Source: Brevibacterium aurantiacum
GTDB lineage: Bacteria > Actinomycetota > Actinomycetes > Actinomycetales > Brevibacteriaceae
Length of the DNA: 64,000 nucleotides
NCBI RefSeq assembly: GCF_007558825.1
Contig: NZ_VLTK01000004.1
Location: 1 to 64,000 of the forward strand
Reading direction: 5' to 3'
This document shows positions 8,243 through 17,389 of the stretch, one piece after another. The notes beneath the pieces are model-generated. The model was not told the origin of the DNA. It did no database searches and was given only the letters and a program-made list of their open reading frames with translations. How positions within the stretch are numbered: position 1 is the first letter of the stretch; every line of letters begins with the position of its first letter. Made by a program: the position numbers and the translations under genes.

Positions 8243-8665
8243 ATGACCATGGCCGACAATTGTCATGTGCGCAGATGGCTATTTCTGATGGGCGCCATCA
8301 TCGCCGAGGTGACCGGCACCCTGGCGCTGAAGGGAGCTCTTGACTCCCCCGCCCTCTATTTCCTCGTCGGCCTCGGCTATGCTGCAGCGTTCGTCTTCCT
8401 CAGCCTCACCCTCCGCGTCGGCATGCAGCTTGGCATCGCCTACGGAATCTGGGGCGCAGCGGGAGTCGCACTCACCGCGATCCTCTCCCTCGTCCTCTTC
8501 GCTGAACCGCTCACACCCGTCATGATCACCGGAATCGTCTTCATCATGGGCGGCGTCATCCTCGTAGAGGTCGGCAACCGCGAAGATGACGCGCACCCGA
8601 CCGTCCCGAACGCGCCGCAGACCGAGACAGAACCGCCGCAGACCGCGCCGGGAGTCGAGTCATGA
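8243..8665 (+). CDS. Small multidrug resistance (SMR) transporter, subunit 1
   Basis: A 140-residue SMR-family membrane protein with four hydrophobic helices and a 30-residue hydrophilic tail rich in Pro, Glu and Thr. The conserved glutamate that couples protons to export is seen in AIIAEVTGTLALK. The GIAYGIWGAAGVALTAILS helix is also diagnostic. It overlaps the next SMR gene by 4 bp, so the two probably form an antiparallel heterodimer in the manner of paired SMR systems exporting cationic drugs or guanidinium. The start is uncertain: ATG 8243, ATG 8249 or GTG 8267 (protein beginning RRWLFLMGA) are all possible, and none has a good Shine-Dalgarno. Confidence 0.88.
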   Translation: MTMADNCHVRRWLFLMGAIIAEVTGTLALKGALDSPALYFLVGLGYAAAFVFLSLTLRVGMQLGIAYGIWGAAGVALTAILSLVLFAEPLTPVMITGIVFIMGGVILVEVGNREDDAHPTVPNAPQTETEPPQTAPGVES

Positions 8666-8994
8666 TCATCGGATGGATCCTGCTCGCCTTCGCAATCGTC
8701 CTCGAGGTCGCGGCCACGATCTGCCTGCGAATGGCATCGGTCGGCAGCAGCAGATGGTGGTACACGGGAGTCGCCGTTGGATATCTCGTGTCATTCAGCC
8801 TGCTCAGCCTCACGCTGCGCACAGGCATCCCCTTGGGAGTGGCCTACGGAATCTGGGCCGCCAGCGGAGTGGCTCTGACGGCCTTGGCCGGCCGCGCGCT
8901 GTTCAAGGAGAAGCTGACGCGGAAGATGCTCTGCGGCATCGGTCTCATCCTCATCGGCGTGCTGCTCATCGAACTCGGCTCCTCACACACCTAG
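8662..8994 (+). CDS. Small multidrug resistance (SMR) transporter, subunit 2
   Basis: A 110-residue four-helix SMR protein and partner of the preceding gene. The essential glutamate is in AIVLEVAATICLRMA and the GVAYGIWAASGVALTALAG helix is intact. Its ATG overlaps the previous stop (ATGA), favouring equal production of two chains that would assemble as a heterodimer in the cytoplasmic membrane. The substrate cannot be told from sequence. Quaternary ammonium compounds and guanidinium are the usual ones. It ends 16 bp before the convergent exonuclease gene. Confidence 0.9.
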   Translation: MIIGWILLAFAIVLEVAATICLRMASVGSSRWWYTGVAVGYLVSFSLLSLTLRTGIPLGVAYGIWAASGVALTALAGRALFKEKLTRKMLCGIGLILIGVLLIELGSSHT

Positions 8995-9010
8995 ACGATC
9001 AGCCTGCGGC

Positions 9011-9823
9011 CTACTTCGGTGCGGGGAGGTCATAGTCGATGACGAGCGGTGCGTGATCGGACCAGCGCTCGGCCCAGCTGTCAGCTCTGTCGACCGTGGC
9101 TTCAACTGCCGCCTGGGCAAGTACCGGTGTCGCCATCTGATAGTCGATGCGCCAACCGGCGTTGTTGTCGAAGGCCTGTCCGCGCATGGACCACCAGGTG
9201 TAGGGGCCGTCGACATCGCCGCTGAGCCTTCGGTGTACGTCGACGAAGCCGACATCGCCGAAGAAGCCGTCGAAGTACGCACGTTCTTCGGGCAGGAATC
9301 CCGCCTTCTTGCGGTTGGCCTTCCAGTTCTTCAGGTCGCGTTCGGTGTGGCAGACGTTGAGGTCACCGGTGACAAGCACGTGATCGGCGTGCTGTGCGAG
9401 TTCGGGCAGGCGCACGGTCATTCGGTCGAGGAAGCGGTACTTGTCCTCCTGTTTGGGAGTGTCCACCTCACCGGAATGGACGTAGGCCGATACGAGGGTC
9501 AGCAGCGACCCGTCACCGAGGCGGTAGTCCGTTTCCACCCACCGACCGGCACGGTCGAAGTACCCGTCAGCACCGAGGCCTTCGCGTACCTCGGCCGGCT
9601 CCGTGCGAGCCATGACGGCGACTCCGGCACGTCCTTTCGCCTCGGCGTCGTGGCTGATCGTGGTGTACTCGGTGTCGTCGAGCACTTTGAGGGCGATGTC
9701 GTTGGCGGCCCGGACTTCCTGCAGTGTGATGAAGTCGGGTTTCGCACTGTCCACCCAGGTGGGCATCCCCTTTCTCCATGCTGCTCGAACTCCGTTGACG
9801 TTGACTGATGCAATCCGAATCAT
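9011..9823 (-). CDS. xthA: Exodeoxyribonuclease III (AP endonuclease family 1)
   Basis: A 270-residue DNA repair nuclease of the ExoIII/AP-endonuclease family, cutting abasic sites and degrading 3' ends. Visible landmarks are RIASVNVNGVRAAW at the N terminus, LQEVR with the metal-binding Glu, VTGDLNVCH with the catalytic Asp and Asn, and WSDHAPLVID with the C-terminal Asp-His. I place the start at the second ATG (9823), matching the family's N terminus. No Shine-Dalgarno is visible for either ATG, and CATGAT 7 nt upstream could be the -10 of a leaderless transcript. Like the SRAP protein at the left, it acts on abasic DNA. Confidence 0.94.
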   Translation of the reverse strand: MIRIASVNVNGVRAAWRKGMPTWVDSAKPDFITLQEVRAANDIALKVLDDTEYTTISHDAEAKGRAGVAVMARTEPAEVREGLGADGYFDRAGRWVETDYRLGDGSLLTLVSAYVHSGEVDTPKQEDKYRFLDRMTVRLPELAQHADHVLVTGDLNVCHTERDLKNWKANRKKAGFLPEERAYFDGFFGDVGFVDVHRRLSGDVDGPYTWWSMRGQAFDNNAGWRIDYQMATPVLAQAAVEATVDRADSWAERWSDHAPLVIDYDLPAPK

Positions 9824-9907
9824 GTGTTCTATCATGGCATGAGCGCACTACTCATACGGGCTTGGGCGTTATAGAGTGATGGAAAGAAACATATTTCAGG
9901 AGGCGTA

Positions 9908-10396
9908 ATGGCTGTTGACGAGACTTTCGATTCTGAGCAGCTGAGCATCAGCCCGCTTGACGAAGTAGACGCCCGTGAGATGCGCGAGTTCCTGCTCGGT
10001 GCGCAGGAGAACTTCTGGGGAGACCGGGACCTGAGCGGCGATCACGATGCCTACTGGTTCCGCCAGTTCGTGACCTCGGGTCTGGTGGCCAGATACCGTT
10101 CGGAGATCGTCGGCTATCTGCTCGGCGTCATCCCCCACGATGGCCCTTCCTATATCCACCTGGTTGCCGCCCGATCGGATTTCCGACATAAGGGAATCGG
10201 TCGTCACCTGTACCAGCACTTCATCGAACACTCGCGAACCTTGGGAGTCTCATCGGTGCAGGCCACAACCTTGCCAGATTCTTCCGCGGCGATTTCGTTC
10301 CATTCATCTCTCGGGTTCACCGGTGAACTCATAGAAGACTATGCGGGTGCCGGAGATCCGCGAGTGTTCTTCGAGCTCAAACTCCTCGAGGAGTGA
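9908..10396 (+). CDS. GNAT-family N-acetyltransferase
   Basis: A 162-residue single-domain GNAT. The acetyl-CoA pyrophosphate-binding motif is RSDFRHKGIGRHLYQHFIEH (R/QxxGxG/A), and the C-terminal YxSLGF-like element is HSSLGFTGE. The acceptor substrate is unknown. A clear AGGAGG precedes the ATG by 4 nt and a TATAGA box lies about 37 bp upstream. It is convergent with folD, from which it is separated by a strong terminator hairpin. Confidence 0.88.
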   Translation: MAVDETFDSEQLSISPLDEVDAREMREFLLGAQENFWGDRDLSGDHDAYWFRQFVTSGLVARYRSEIVGYLLGVIPHDGPSYIHLVAARSDFRHKGIGRHLYQHFIEHSRTLGVSSVQATTLPDSSAAISFHSSLGFTGELIEDYAGAGDPRVFFELKLLEE

Positions 10397-10447
10397 CGGA
10401 CACACCGGTCTGACCAGCGAACAGCGACCGGACCAGCAGAACAGAGA

Positions 10448-10485
10448 CCGACGGCCTCCCACACACAGATGTGGGAGGCCGTCGG
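10448..10485. terminator. Bidirectional terminator hairpin between GNAT and folD
   Basis: An uninterrupted 16-bp stem (10448-10463 with 10470-10485) around a 6-nt loop, located between two convergent genes. It can serve both strands. There is no extended T-tract. Confidence 0.75.
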
Positions 10486-10503
10486 ACTGAGAACGTGAAC
10501 CGT

Positions 10504-11391
10504 TCAGGCGGCTGCGGCCGCCCGCTGAGCGACGTCGACGACGTTCTTCAGAAGCAGTGCCCGAGTCATGGGCCCGACTCCGCCGGGGTTCGGTGACACC
10601 CAAGCCGCCACCTCGGCGACTCCAGGGTCCACATCTCCCACGATCTTCGACTTCCCCGTCTCCGGGTCCTCTTCGCGTGAGACTCCGACGTCGAGGACGA
10701 CCGCACCAGGCTTGACCGCGTCGGCGGTCACGATCCGAGCCGAGCCCGCGGCGGCGACGATGATGTCGGCCTGAGCCAGCAGCTCGGGCAGATTCGTCGT
10801 TCCGGTGTGCGTCAGCGTCACCGTGGCGTTGTACTCGCGGCGGGTCAGCAGCGCACCGATCGACCGGCCGACGGTGACACCACGGCCGACGACCACCACA
10901 TGCTTGCCGGCCAGTTCGACCCCGTTGCGCTGCATCAGCTCGATGACTCCACGTGGGGTGCACGGCAGCGGAGAGGTGATCTCCCGGTTGACATTGAGCA
11001 TGAGCCGGCCGAGGTTGGTCGGATGCAGCCCGTCCGCGTCCTTAGCCGGGTCGATGCGTTCGAGGACCGTGTCGGTGTCGATGTGAGACGGCAGCGGCAG
11101 CTGCACGATGTATCCGGTGCATTCGTCATCGGCGTTGAGCCCGTCGATGACCGACAGGAGTTCGTCCTGGCTCACCGATTCCGGAAGATCACGTCGGATG
11201 GAATGGATGCCCACCTCGGCGCAGTCACGGTGCTTTCCCGCCACATACCACTTCGATCCCGGATCCTCACCGACGAGGACCGTGGCCAAGCCGGGAACGA
11301 TGCCCCGCTCGGCCAGGCTCGCGACGGCTGTCCTCAGCTCTTCTTTGATCTCCTTCGCACAGGCCTTGCCGTCAAGAGTCTTTGCTGCCAT
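10504..11391 (-). CDS. folD: Bifunctional methylenetetrahydrofolate dehydrogenase/methenyltetrahydrofolate cyclohydrolase
   Basis: A 295-residue FolD, interconverting 5,10-methylene-, 5,10-methenyl- and 10-formyl-tetrahydrofolate with NADP. Signatures are [23 protein letters not shown] with the catalytic Lys, [31 protein letters not shown] and [16 protein letters not shown] in the Rossmann domain, ending with [16 protein letters not shown]. Length and order are normal. Its start codon overlaps the glyA stop (TGATG), so glyA and folD are translationally coupled and together convert serine-derived one-carbon units to the formyl level. Confidence 0.97.
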   Translation of the reverse strand: MAAKTLDGKACAKEIKEELRTAVASLAERGIVPGLATVLVGEDPGSKWYVAGKHRDCAEVGIHSIRRDLPESVSQDELLSVIDGLNADDECTGYIVQLPLPSHIDTDTVLERIDPAKDADGLHPTNLGRLMLNVNREITSPLPCTPRGVIELMQRNGVELAGKHVVVVGRGVTVGRSIGALLTRREYNATVTLTHTGTTNLPELLAQADIIVAAAGSARIVTADAVKPGAVVLDVGVSREEDPETGKSKIVGDVDPGVAEVAAWVSPNPGGVGPMTRALLLKNVVDVAQRAAAAA

Positions 11392-12665
11392 CAGTACTGC
11401 TCCAGATCTTCGTAGAGGGGGAAGTTGTCGCTGAGTTTCTTGACCCGAGCGCTGAGTGCGTCGACGTTCGCACCGGGCTTCAGCGCCTCGGCGATGACGT
11501 CGGCGACCTCGGTGAACTCGGCATCGCCGAACCCGCGGGTGGCCAGAGCGGGGGTGCCGATACGCAGACCGGAAGTCACCATCGGCGGTCGCGGATCGAA
11601 TGGAACGGCGTTGCGGTTCACGGTGATTCCGACTTCGTGCAGGAGATCTTCTGCCTGCTGGCCGTCCAGGGCCGAGTTACGCAGGTCGACGAGGACCAGG
11701 TGGACGTCGGTTCCGCCGGTCAGGACCGTTGCACCGGCCTTGGCAACATCGTCGGCCAAGAGTCGCTGCGCCAAGATCTGGGCTCCGCGCACGGTCCGTT
11801 CCTGGCGGGCCTTGAACTCTTCGGACGCGGCGAGCTTGAACGCCACTGCTTTGGCCGCGATCACGTGCATCAGCGGTCCGCCCTGCTGTCCCGGGAAGAC
11901 GGCGGAGTTCAGCTTCTTCGCGTACTCCTCCTTGCCGAGGATGAAGCCTGAGCGTGGACCGCCGATGGTCTTGTGCACCGTCGATGACACGACATCGGCG
12001 AAGGGCACCGGGTTGGGGTGCAGGCCGGCGGCGACAAGTCCGGCGAAGTGAGCCATGTCGACCCAGAGCTTCGCTCCGACTTCGTCGGCGATGTCGCGGA
12101 AGGCCTGGAAGTCAAGCTGGCGCGGGTAGGCCGACCAGCCTGCGACGATGACCTCGGGGCGATGCTCGAGTGCTCGCTCACGCACCTTGTCCATATCGAT
12201 GCGGTAGGTGTCGGGGTCGACTTCATAGGAGGCGACGTCGTAGAGGCGTCCCGAGAAGTTGATCTTCATGCCATGGGTGAGGTGACCGCCGTGGGCCAGC
12301 GACAGGCCGAGCATCTTGTCACCGTGGCGGGCGAGTGCGTGCATCACGGCGGCATTGGCCGAGGCACCTGAGTGTGACTGCACGTTCGCGTATTCGGCGC
12401 CGAAGAGGCTCTTGGCCCGGTCGATGGCGAGAGTCTCAGCGACATCGACGTACTCGCAGCCACCATAGTAGCGCTTCCCCGGGTAGCCCTCGGCGTACTT
12501 GTTCGTCAGCACGGATCCCTGTGCCTGCAGCACTGCGCGCGGCACGAAGTTCTCCGAGGCGATCATCTCGAGAGTCGAACGCTGACGGCCCAATTCCTGG
12601 TCGAGGACTTCCGCGATCTGTGGATCGAGGTCTGCAAGCGAAGCCTGCATCGTGTTATCAGTCAT
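11391..12665 (-). CDS. glyA: Serine hydroxymethyltransferase
   Basis: A 424-residue PLP enzyme that makes glycine and 5,10-methylene-THF from serine and THF. The PLP lysine lies in [13 protein letters not shown]. Other marks are [40 protein letters not shown] and [14 protein letters not shown]. The longest frame would start far upstream at 12890. The ATG at 12665 is right because AGGAG precedes it and the protein then has the family's usual N terminus. It is divergent from purU, with 168 bp between starts, and is followed directly by folD. Confidence 0.97.
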   Translation of the reverse strand: MTDNTMQASLADLDPQIAEVLDQELGRQRSTLEMIASENFVPRAVLQAQGSVLTNKYAEGYPGKRYYGGCEYVDVAETLAIDRAKSLFGAEYANVQSHSGASANAAVMHALARHGDKMLGLSLAHGGHLTHGMKINFSGRLYDVASYEVDPDTYRIDMDKVRERALEHRPEVIVAGWSAYPRQLDFQAFRDIADEVGAKLWVDMAHFAGLVAAGLHPNPVPFADVVSSTVHKTIGGPRSGFILGKEEYAKKLNSAVFPGQQGGPLMHVIAAKAVAFKLAASEEFKARQERTVRGAQILAQRLLADDVAKAGATVLTGGTDVHLVLVDLRNSALDGQQAEDLLHEVGITVNRNAVPFDPRPPMVTSGLRIGTPALATRGFGDAEFTEVADVIAEALKPGANVDALSARVKKLSDNFPLYEDLEQY

Positions 12666-12820
12666 GTATACACTCCTGTGGCATCCAAAGTGATGAGTGG
12701 GACGCCGCGATCGGCTCCGCGAACACCCGGAAACAATGCTAACAGCGAACCAGATCACACCGATGAGCCGTTCGTCATCCGGATGATGGGCCGGTTTCGG
12801 GGCACACCGGGTACGACCAT

Positions 12821-12826
12821 TAGAAT
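12821..12826 (+). promoter_or_regulatory. -10 box for a leaderless purU transcript
   Basis: TAGAAT ends 7 nt before the ATG at 12834, and no Shine-Dalgarno intervenes. Transcription would therefore start at the start codon. Confidence 0.45.
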
Positions 12827-12833
12827 CGTGCGC

Positions 12834-13685
12834 ATGAGTCGAGAATGGATCCTGCGAGTCACCTGCCCGGACGCAACCGGAATCGTCCATGCCGTGACCG
12901 GGGTCCTGGCCTCACTCGGTGCCAACATCACCGAGTCCCAGCAGTTCTCCTCCCCCGATTCCCTCCAGTTCTTCCTGCGCGTCCAGTTCGTCACGAACCG
13001 CGATTGCGATGCCGAAGCCTTGGAGTCTTCCCTCGCCGAGGCGGCTCAGCGTTTCGATATGACGCTCAGCCTCCAGCCGGTGGAGAAGAAGACGAGAACT
13101 CTGGTCCTCGTGTCGAAGGCCGCGCACTGCCTCAACACTCTGCTGTTCCAACAGAGCTCGGGGCAGCTGCCCATCGATATCGTCGGTGTGGCCGGCAACC
13201 ATGACGACCTGCGGCCACTGGCCGAATTCCACGGTCACGACTTCCACCACATTCCGATCACGCGTGAGACCAAAGACGCTGCCGAGACGCGTCTGAGCGG
13301 ACTCGTCGATGAGCTTGACGTCGAGCTCATCGTCCTCGCCCGGTACATGCAGATCCTCTCCCCGGATCTGTGCACTCGGCTCGAGGGTCGGGTCATCAAC
13401 ATCCACCACTCGTTCCTGCCCAGCTTCAAGGGCGCAAAACCGTATCACCAGGCTCACGCCCGCGGAGTGAAGATCATCGGAGCCACGGCCCACTACGTCA
13501 CCCCTGATCTCGATGAAGGGCCGATCATCGAACAGGATGTCGCTCGCGTCGATCACAATCGCAATATCGCCGACTTCGTCCAGCGCGGACAGGATGTCGA
13601 AGCAGCGGTGCTCGCACGGGCCGTGGCCTGGCATGCAGAAGGACGTGTCCTCATGGACGGGCACCGCACGGTCGTCTTCAACTGA
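12834..13685 (+). CDS. purU: Formyltetrahydrofolate deformylase
   Basis: A 283-residue hydrolase that releases formate from 10-formyl-THF and regenerates THF. An N-terminal ACT domain (residues 5-80, beginning [19 protein letters not shown]) is followed by a formyltransferase-like catalytic domain with [35 protein letters not shown] and the catalytic-type [17 protein letters not shown]. Residues Asn, His and Asp expected for hydrolysis are present. The ATG at 12834 is chosen because of the -10 box 7 nt upstream and the family N terminus. Lying divergent to glyA-folD, it could balance one-carbon units made by those enzymes. Confidence 0.95.
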   Translation: MSREWILRVTCPDATGIVHAVTGVLASLGANITESQQFSSPDSLQFFLRVQFVTNRDCDAEALESSLAEAAQRFDMTLSLQPVEKKTRTLVLVSKAAHCLNTLLFQQSSGQLPIDIVGVAGNHDDLRPLAEFHGHDFHHIPITRETKDAAETRLSGLVDELDVELIVLARYMQILSPDLCTRLEGRVINIHHSFLPSFKGAKPYHQAHARGVKIIGATAHYVTPDLDEGPIIEQDVARVDHNRNIADFVQRGQDVEAAVLARAVAWHAEGRVLMDGHRTVVFN

Positions 13686-13719
13686 TCCGACCAGCTCAGC
13701 GTCGGCACACAGCGCCTTG

Positions 13720-13759
13720 TTGTCAGCAGATTCTCTTGGTTGTCAGCAGATTCTCTTGG
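13720..13759. repeat. Perfect 20-bp tandem duplication upstream of putP
   Basis: A 20-bp unit beginning TTGTCAGCAG occurs at 13720-13739 and again, without mismatch or gap, at 13740-13759. Two copies one double-helical-turn pair apart, about 35 bp upstream of the putP promoter, could be twin activator or repressor sites. It could equally be a recent slippage duplication. Confidence 0.8.
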
Positions 13760-13792
13760 CCTTGAATCCTCATTTAGCCAACTCATAGACAG

Positions 13793-13821
13793 TTCACACC
13801 CAACGCTGAATGTGTTGTAGA
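13793..13821 (+). promoter_or_regulatory. Putative putP promoter
   Basis: TTCACA (13793-13798) and TGTAGA (13816-13821) are separated by 17 bp. They would give a leader of about 30 nt that includes AAGGAGAC upstream of the putP ATG. Confidence 0.45.
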
Positions 13822-13855
13822 GTCGCCCCGGTTTACAAAAGGAGACGACTTAAAG

Positions 13856-15376
13856 ATGACGGAAACCACTTTCCGCACAATAGCGATCGTCCTGTACTTT
13901 GCAGGAATGCTGGCCATCGGCTGGTTCGCGTACCGCAAGACCAAGAACAGCCTCGACGACTACATGCTGGCAGGCCGCGGACTGCGCCCCAGCGTTGCCG
14001 CACTCAGCGCCGGAGCCTCCGACATGTCGGGTTGGCTGCTGATGGGGCTGCCCGGAGCCATCTACGCGGCGGGACTGGTCGAGGCGTGGATCGCTGTAGG
14101 TCTGACCGTCGGAGCCTGGGTGAACTGGAAGTTCGTGGCCCCACGTCTGCGGGCATTCACAGAGAAGGCCGGTGACTCGATCACCATTCCCAGCTTCTTC
14201 GAGCAGCGTCTGAAGGACAACACCCGTCTGCTGCGCATCGTCTGCGGTGTCATCATTCTGGTCTTCTTCACCTTCTACGTCTCCTCCGGCATGGTGGCTG
14301 CTGGCAAGTTCTTCGAATCGAGCTTCGGCCTGAACTATCTTGCCGGCATGCTCATCGTCGCGGCCATCACCATGATCTACACGCTGTTCGGCGGCTTCCT
14401 CGGCGCCACACTCACCGATGTTGCCCAGGGCCTGCTGATGTTCGCCGCACTCATCGCGGTCCCGATCGTCGCAGTGGTCAACGCCGGCGGTCCGTCAACC
14501 GTGATCTCCAACGTCAGGGAGATCGACCCCAGCCTGCTCAGTGTCTTCGGCAGCGGACCGTTCTGGGCCGGTGGCACCTACCTGGCTGTCATCTCCGCAC
14601 TCGCCTGGGGCCTGGGCTACTTCGGCCAGCCGCACATCATCGTACGGTTCATGGCGCTGCGGACCCCTGCGGATGCGAAAGTGGCTCGCCGGATCGGTGT
14701 GGGGTGGATGGGAATCTCCGCTCTCGGGGCCATCGCCACCTCCATCGTCGGAATCTCCTACTTCTCCGAGCATGCCGATATGGAACCAACCGACCCGGAG
14801 ACGGTGTTCCTGGATCTGGCTCAGATCCTCTTCCACCCATTCATCGCGGGACTGGTCCTGGCTGCGGTGCTCGCGGCGATCATGTCGACGATCTCCTCGC
14901 AGCTCGTCGTCACCTCTTCGGCTCTCATCGAGGATCTCTACAAGATCGTGGCGCTGCGCACCGGTTCGAAGCGCACCCTCCAGGACAAGACCTACGTGCT
15001 GCTCGGGCGCCTCGGCATCCTCGTTGTTGCCGTCATCGCCGTGCTGTTAGCGATCTCACCGTCGAACAGCATCCTCGACCTGGTGGCGTTCGCCTGGGCA
15101 GGCTTCGGTGCCTCCTTCGGGCCGATCGTGCTGCTGACCCTCTTCTGGAAGAAGCTCAGCAACTGGGGTGCGCTCTTCGGACTCGTCTCGGGTGCGGCGG
15201 TGGCGTTCGTCTGGGGACAGGTCAGCAGCCCACTGACCGATCAGATCTACGAGATCATCCCCGGCTTCGCCATCAACCTCATTGTGGCGATCGTGGTCAG
15301 CAGGTTCACGTACAAGCCCAATGCGGACACAGACCGCGAATTCGACGAATCAGTTGAACTCTCACGAGTGAAATGA
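13856..15376 (+). CDS. putP: Sodium/proline symporter
   Basis: A 506-residue sodium:solute symporter of the SSS family with about 13 hydrophobic helices, closest in appearance to PutP proline permeases. Marks include YFAGMLAIGWFAYRKTKNSLDDYMLAGRGL at the N terminus, LSAGASDMSGWLLMGLPGA (Na+/substrate site region), LFGGFLGATLTDVAQGLLM, and GYFGQPHIIVRFMAL. AAGGAGAC lies 12 nt before the ATG. No proline dehydrogenase gene is nearby, so proline uptake for osmoprotection or nutrition is an inference. Confidence 0.93.
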   Translation: MTETTFRTIAIVLYFAGMLAIGWFAYRKTKNSLDDYMLAGRGLRPSVAALSAGASDMSGWLLMGLPGAIYAAGLVEAWIAVGLTVGAWVNWKFVAPRLRAFTEKAGDSITIPSFFEQRLKDNTRLLRIVCGVIILVFFTFYVSSGMVAAGKFFESSFGLNYLAGMLIVAAITMIYTLFGGFLGATLTDVAQGLLMFAALIAVPIVAVVNAGGPSTVISNVREIDPSLLSVFGSGPFWAGGTYLAVISALAWGLGYFGQPHIIVRFMALRTPADAKVARRIGVGWMGISALGAIATSIVGISYFSEHADMEPTDPETVFLDLAQILFHPFIAGLVLAAVLAAIMSTISSQLVVTSSALIEDLYKIVALRTGSKRTLQDKTYVLLGRLGILVVAVIAVLLAISPSNSILDLVAFAWAGFGASFGPIVLLTLFWKKLSNWGALFGLVSGAAVAFVWGQVSSPLTDQIYEIIPGFAINLIVAIVVSRFTYKPNADTDREFDESVELSRVK

Positions 15377-15378
15377 CG

Positions 15379-15419
15379 GACCAACGGCCCGCCTGACATA
15401 GACCAACGGCCCGCCTGAC
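15379..15419. repeat. 19-bp direct repeat after putP
   Basis: The 19-bp unit GACCAACGGCCCGCCTGAC occurs at 15379-15397 and 15401-15419, three bases apart, with no mismatch. The first copy begins three bases after the putP stop codon. Confidence 0.8.
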
Positions 15420-15470
15420 GGACTCACGTGCGTCGGGCGAGCTGAATCCGCCACCTTCATCACGCCCTAC

Positions 15471-15518
15471 ACTCAGCGGCTATTCCTCCACCAGCACCGG
15501 GAGGAAAAGCCGCTGAGT
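15471..15518 (+). terminator. Terminator-like hairpin after putP
   Basis: An 11-bp outer stem (15471-15481 with 15508-15518), a single A/A mismatch, and a 7-bp inner stem (TTCCTCC with GGAGGAA) around a 10-nt loop. There is no T-tract. Confidence 0.65.
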
Positions 15519-15622
15519 GGTTACTGCCTGGTTGCGAGTGCGGTGTGCTGCTGACGGGAGGCGCTGATTATCCTCTTCCATCCCGTACGCGACGTACGCG
15601 ACCACTCTCCTGTGAATACACT

Positions 15623-15653
15623 TCAGGCGGGCACCCATCGGGTGCCCGCCTGA
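15623..15653 (-). terminator. Terminator of the rpoA-rplQ cluster
   Basis: An exact 14-bp GC-rich stem with a 3-nt loop, 20 bp beyond the rplQ stop codon on the minus strand. Confidence 0.75.
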
Positions 15654-15673
15654 GATGTTGCGAGTGAAGAGCC

Positions 15674-16216
15674 TTACTTGGTCTCTTCGGCGCTTTCGTC
15701 GGTTGCTTCTTCAGCGACCTCTTCGGTTGCGGCCGAGTCGGCAGCTTCCTCGGTGGTCTCCGCAGGAGCCTCTTCGACGACTTCTTCGCTCGAGCTCGCC
15801 GTTGCTGCGGTCTCGGTGGCCTGCTCGGCTTCCTTCACAGTTGCCTGCTTCGGCGAGTAGGGCTCGAGAACCAGTTCGATGACGGCCATGGGCGCATTGT
15901 CACCGGCACGGGGACCGATCTTGGTGATACGTGTGTATCCACCGGGACGCTCGGCCATGGTTTCGGCGATCGAGGTGAACAGCTCGTGCACGATCGACTT
16001 ATCGCCGATCTTTCCGAGCACGCGACGACGGGCGGCGAGGTCGCCCTTCTTCGCAGCGGTGATCATGCGCTCCGCAACCGGACGCAGGCGCTTGGCCTTG
16101 GTCACGGTCGTGGTGATCTTCTTGTGCTCGAACAGGGCAGCAGCCATGTTGTTGAGCATCATGCGCTCGTGTGTTGGGGAGCCTCCGAGACGAGGACCCT
16201 TGGTTGGGGTTGGCAT
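15674..16216 (-). CDS. rplQ: 50S ribosomal protein L17 with long acidic tail
   Basis: L17, a large-subunit protein near the peptide exit tunnel. The core (residues 1-125) is standard: [20 protein letters not shown], followed by [10 protein letters not shown] and RPGGYTRI. Beyond residue 125 there is an additional tail of about 55 residues made almost only of Ala, Glu, Thr and Ser, which is common in actinobacterial L17 and has no assigned role. Last gene of the infA-rpmJ-rpsM-rpsK-rpoA-rplQ cluster, 23 bp after rpoA. Confidence 0.97.
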   Translation of the reverse strand: MPTPTKGPRLGGSPTHERMMLNNMAAALFEHKKITTTVTKAKRLRPVAERMITAAKKGDLAARRRVLGKIGDKSIVHELFTSIAETMAERPGGYTRITKIGPRAGDNAPMAVIELVLEPYSPKQATVKEAEQATETAATASSSEEVVEEAPAETTEEAADSAATEEVAEEATDESAEETK

Positions 16217-16239
16217 AGTGTCTTACTCCTAGGTCTTAA

Positions 16240-17238
16240 TCAGTACTGTTCGTCTTCGACGTAGGACTGGTCCTCATCAACGAGACCGGGTTCGAACCCG
16301 GCGGGACTGTCCTTGAGGCTCAGACCCAGCTCGTTGAGCTTGGCCTTCACTTCGTCGATCGACTTCGAACCAAAGTTGCGGATATCCATCAGATCGGCTT
16401 CGCTGCGAGCAACGAGTTCGCCGACGGTGTGGATTCCTTCGCGCTTGAGGCAGTTGTAGGAGCGCACGGTCAGATCGAGATCTTCGATGGCCAGGGCCAG
16501 ATCAGCAGCCAGAGCCGCGTCAACCGGCGAGGGTCCGATCTCGATGCCTTCGGCTTCGACGTTGAGTTCCCGAGCCAGGCCGAAGAGTTCGACCAGTGTC
16601 TTACCCGCAGATGCAATCGCATCGCGTGGGGTCATCGACGGCTTGGTCTCAATGTCGAGCACCAGGCGATCAAAGTCGGTGCGCTGCTCGACACGAGTGG
16701 CCTCGACCTTGTAGGTGACCTTGAGAACCGGCGAGTAGATCGAGTCAACGGGGACCCGACCGATCTCTGCATCCGCATTCTTGTTCTGAGCGCTCGAAAC
16801 GTAACCGCGTCCACGTTCGATGGTCAGCTCCATGTCCAGACGGCCTTCACCATTCAACGTGGCGATATGCAGATCTGGGTTATGGATCTCGACTCCGGCA
16901 GGAGCAGAGACATCGGCGGCAGTCACGGTGCCGGGCCCCTGCTTGCGCAGGTAGGCAACGACCGGTTCATCGAATTCCGAGGACACGACCAGGGACTTCA
17001 GGTTGAGGATGAATTCAGTGACATCCTCCTTGACTCCTGGAACGGTGCTGAACTCGTGGAGCACACCGTCGATCCGGATGGACGTGACGGCGGCACCTGG
17101 AATCGACGACAGCAGGGTACGACGAAGCGAGTTGCCGAGGGTGTAGCCGAATCCTGGCTCGAGTGGTTCGATGGCGAACCGTGAGCGATTCTCGGAGACG
17201 ACTTCTTCCGTGAGCGTTGGGCGCTGTGCAATGAGCAC
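16240..17238 (-). CDS. rpoA: DNA-directed RNA polymerase subunit alpha
   Basis: A 332-residue alpha subunit. The N-terminal dimerisation domain (about 1-230) carries [25 protein letters not shown], and the C-terminal domain (about 250-315), which contacts UP elements and activators, carries [20 protein letters not shown] and [12 protein letters not shown]. Length and organisation are normal. It lies 151 bp downstream of rpsK. The rpsD gene that stands between rpsK and rpoA in many bacteria is not present. Confidence 0.98.
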   Translation of the reverse strand: MLIAQRPTLTEEVVSENRSRFAIEPLEPGFGYTLGNSLRRTLLSSIPGAAVTSIRIDGVLHEFSTVPGVKEDVTEFILNLKSLVVSSEFDEPVVAYLRKQGPGTVTAADVSAPAGVEIHNPDLHIATLNGEGRLDMELTIERGRGYVSSAQNKNADAEIGRVPVDSIYSPVLKVTYKVEATRVEQRTDFDRLVLDIETKPSMTPRDAIASAGKTLVELFGLARELNVEAEGIEIGPSPVDAALAADLALAIEDLDLTVRSYNCLKREGIHTVGELVARSEADLMDIRNFGSKSIDEVKAKLNELGLSLKDSPAGFEPGLVDEDQSYVEDEQY

Positions 17239-17389
17239 GTGGGCTTCCTTTCAGCGAACATCCGCTATATGACGTTCGCACTGCACGTCATGGACTAAAG
17301 CCATGAAGAACGGTTCGGTTTATCTTGGAATCCGTTCTGCGACTGATGCCGGGGCTTGCCCCGTCGTCGGACGCAGATACACGGAAGGA

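Larger units (their letters stand above)
15377..15673. other. Convergent intergenic region with repeats and two terminators
   Basis: No gene is apparent. The stretch holds a 19-bp direct repeat (15379-15397 and 15401-15419, period 22), a long hairpin after putP (15471-15518), a short CGTACGCGA direct repeat near 15584-15601 and the terminator of the rplQ end (15623-15653). Confidence 0.7.
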
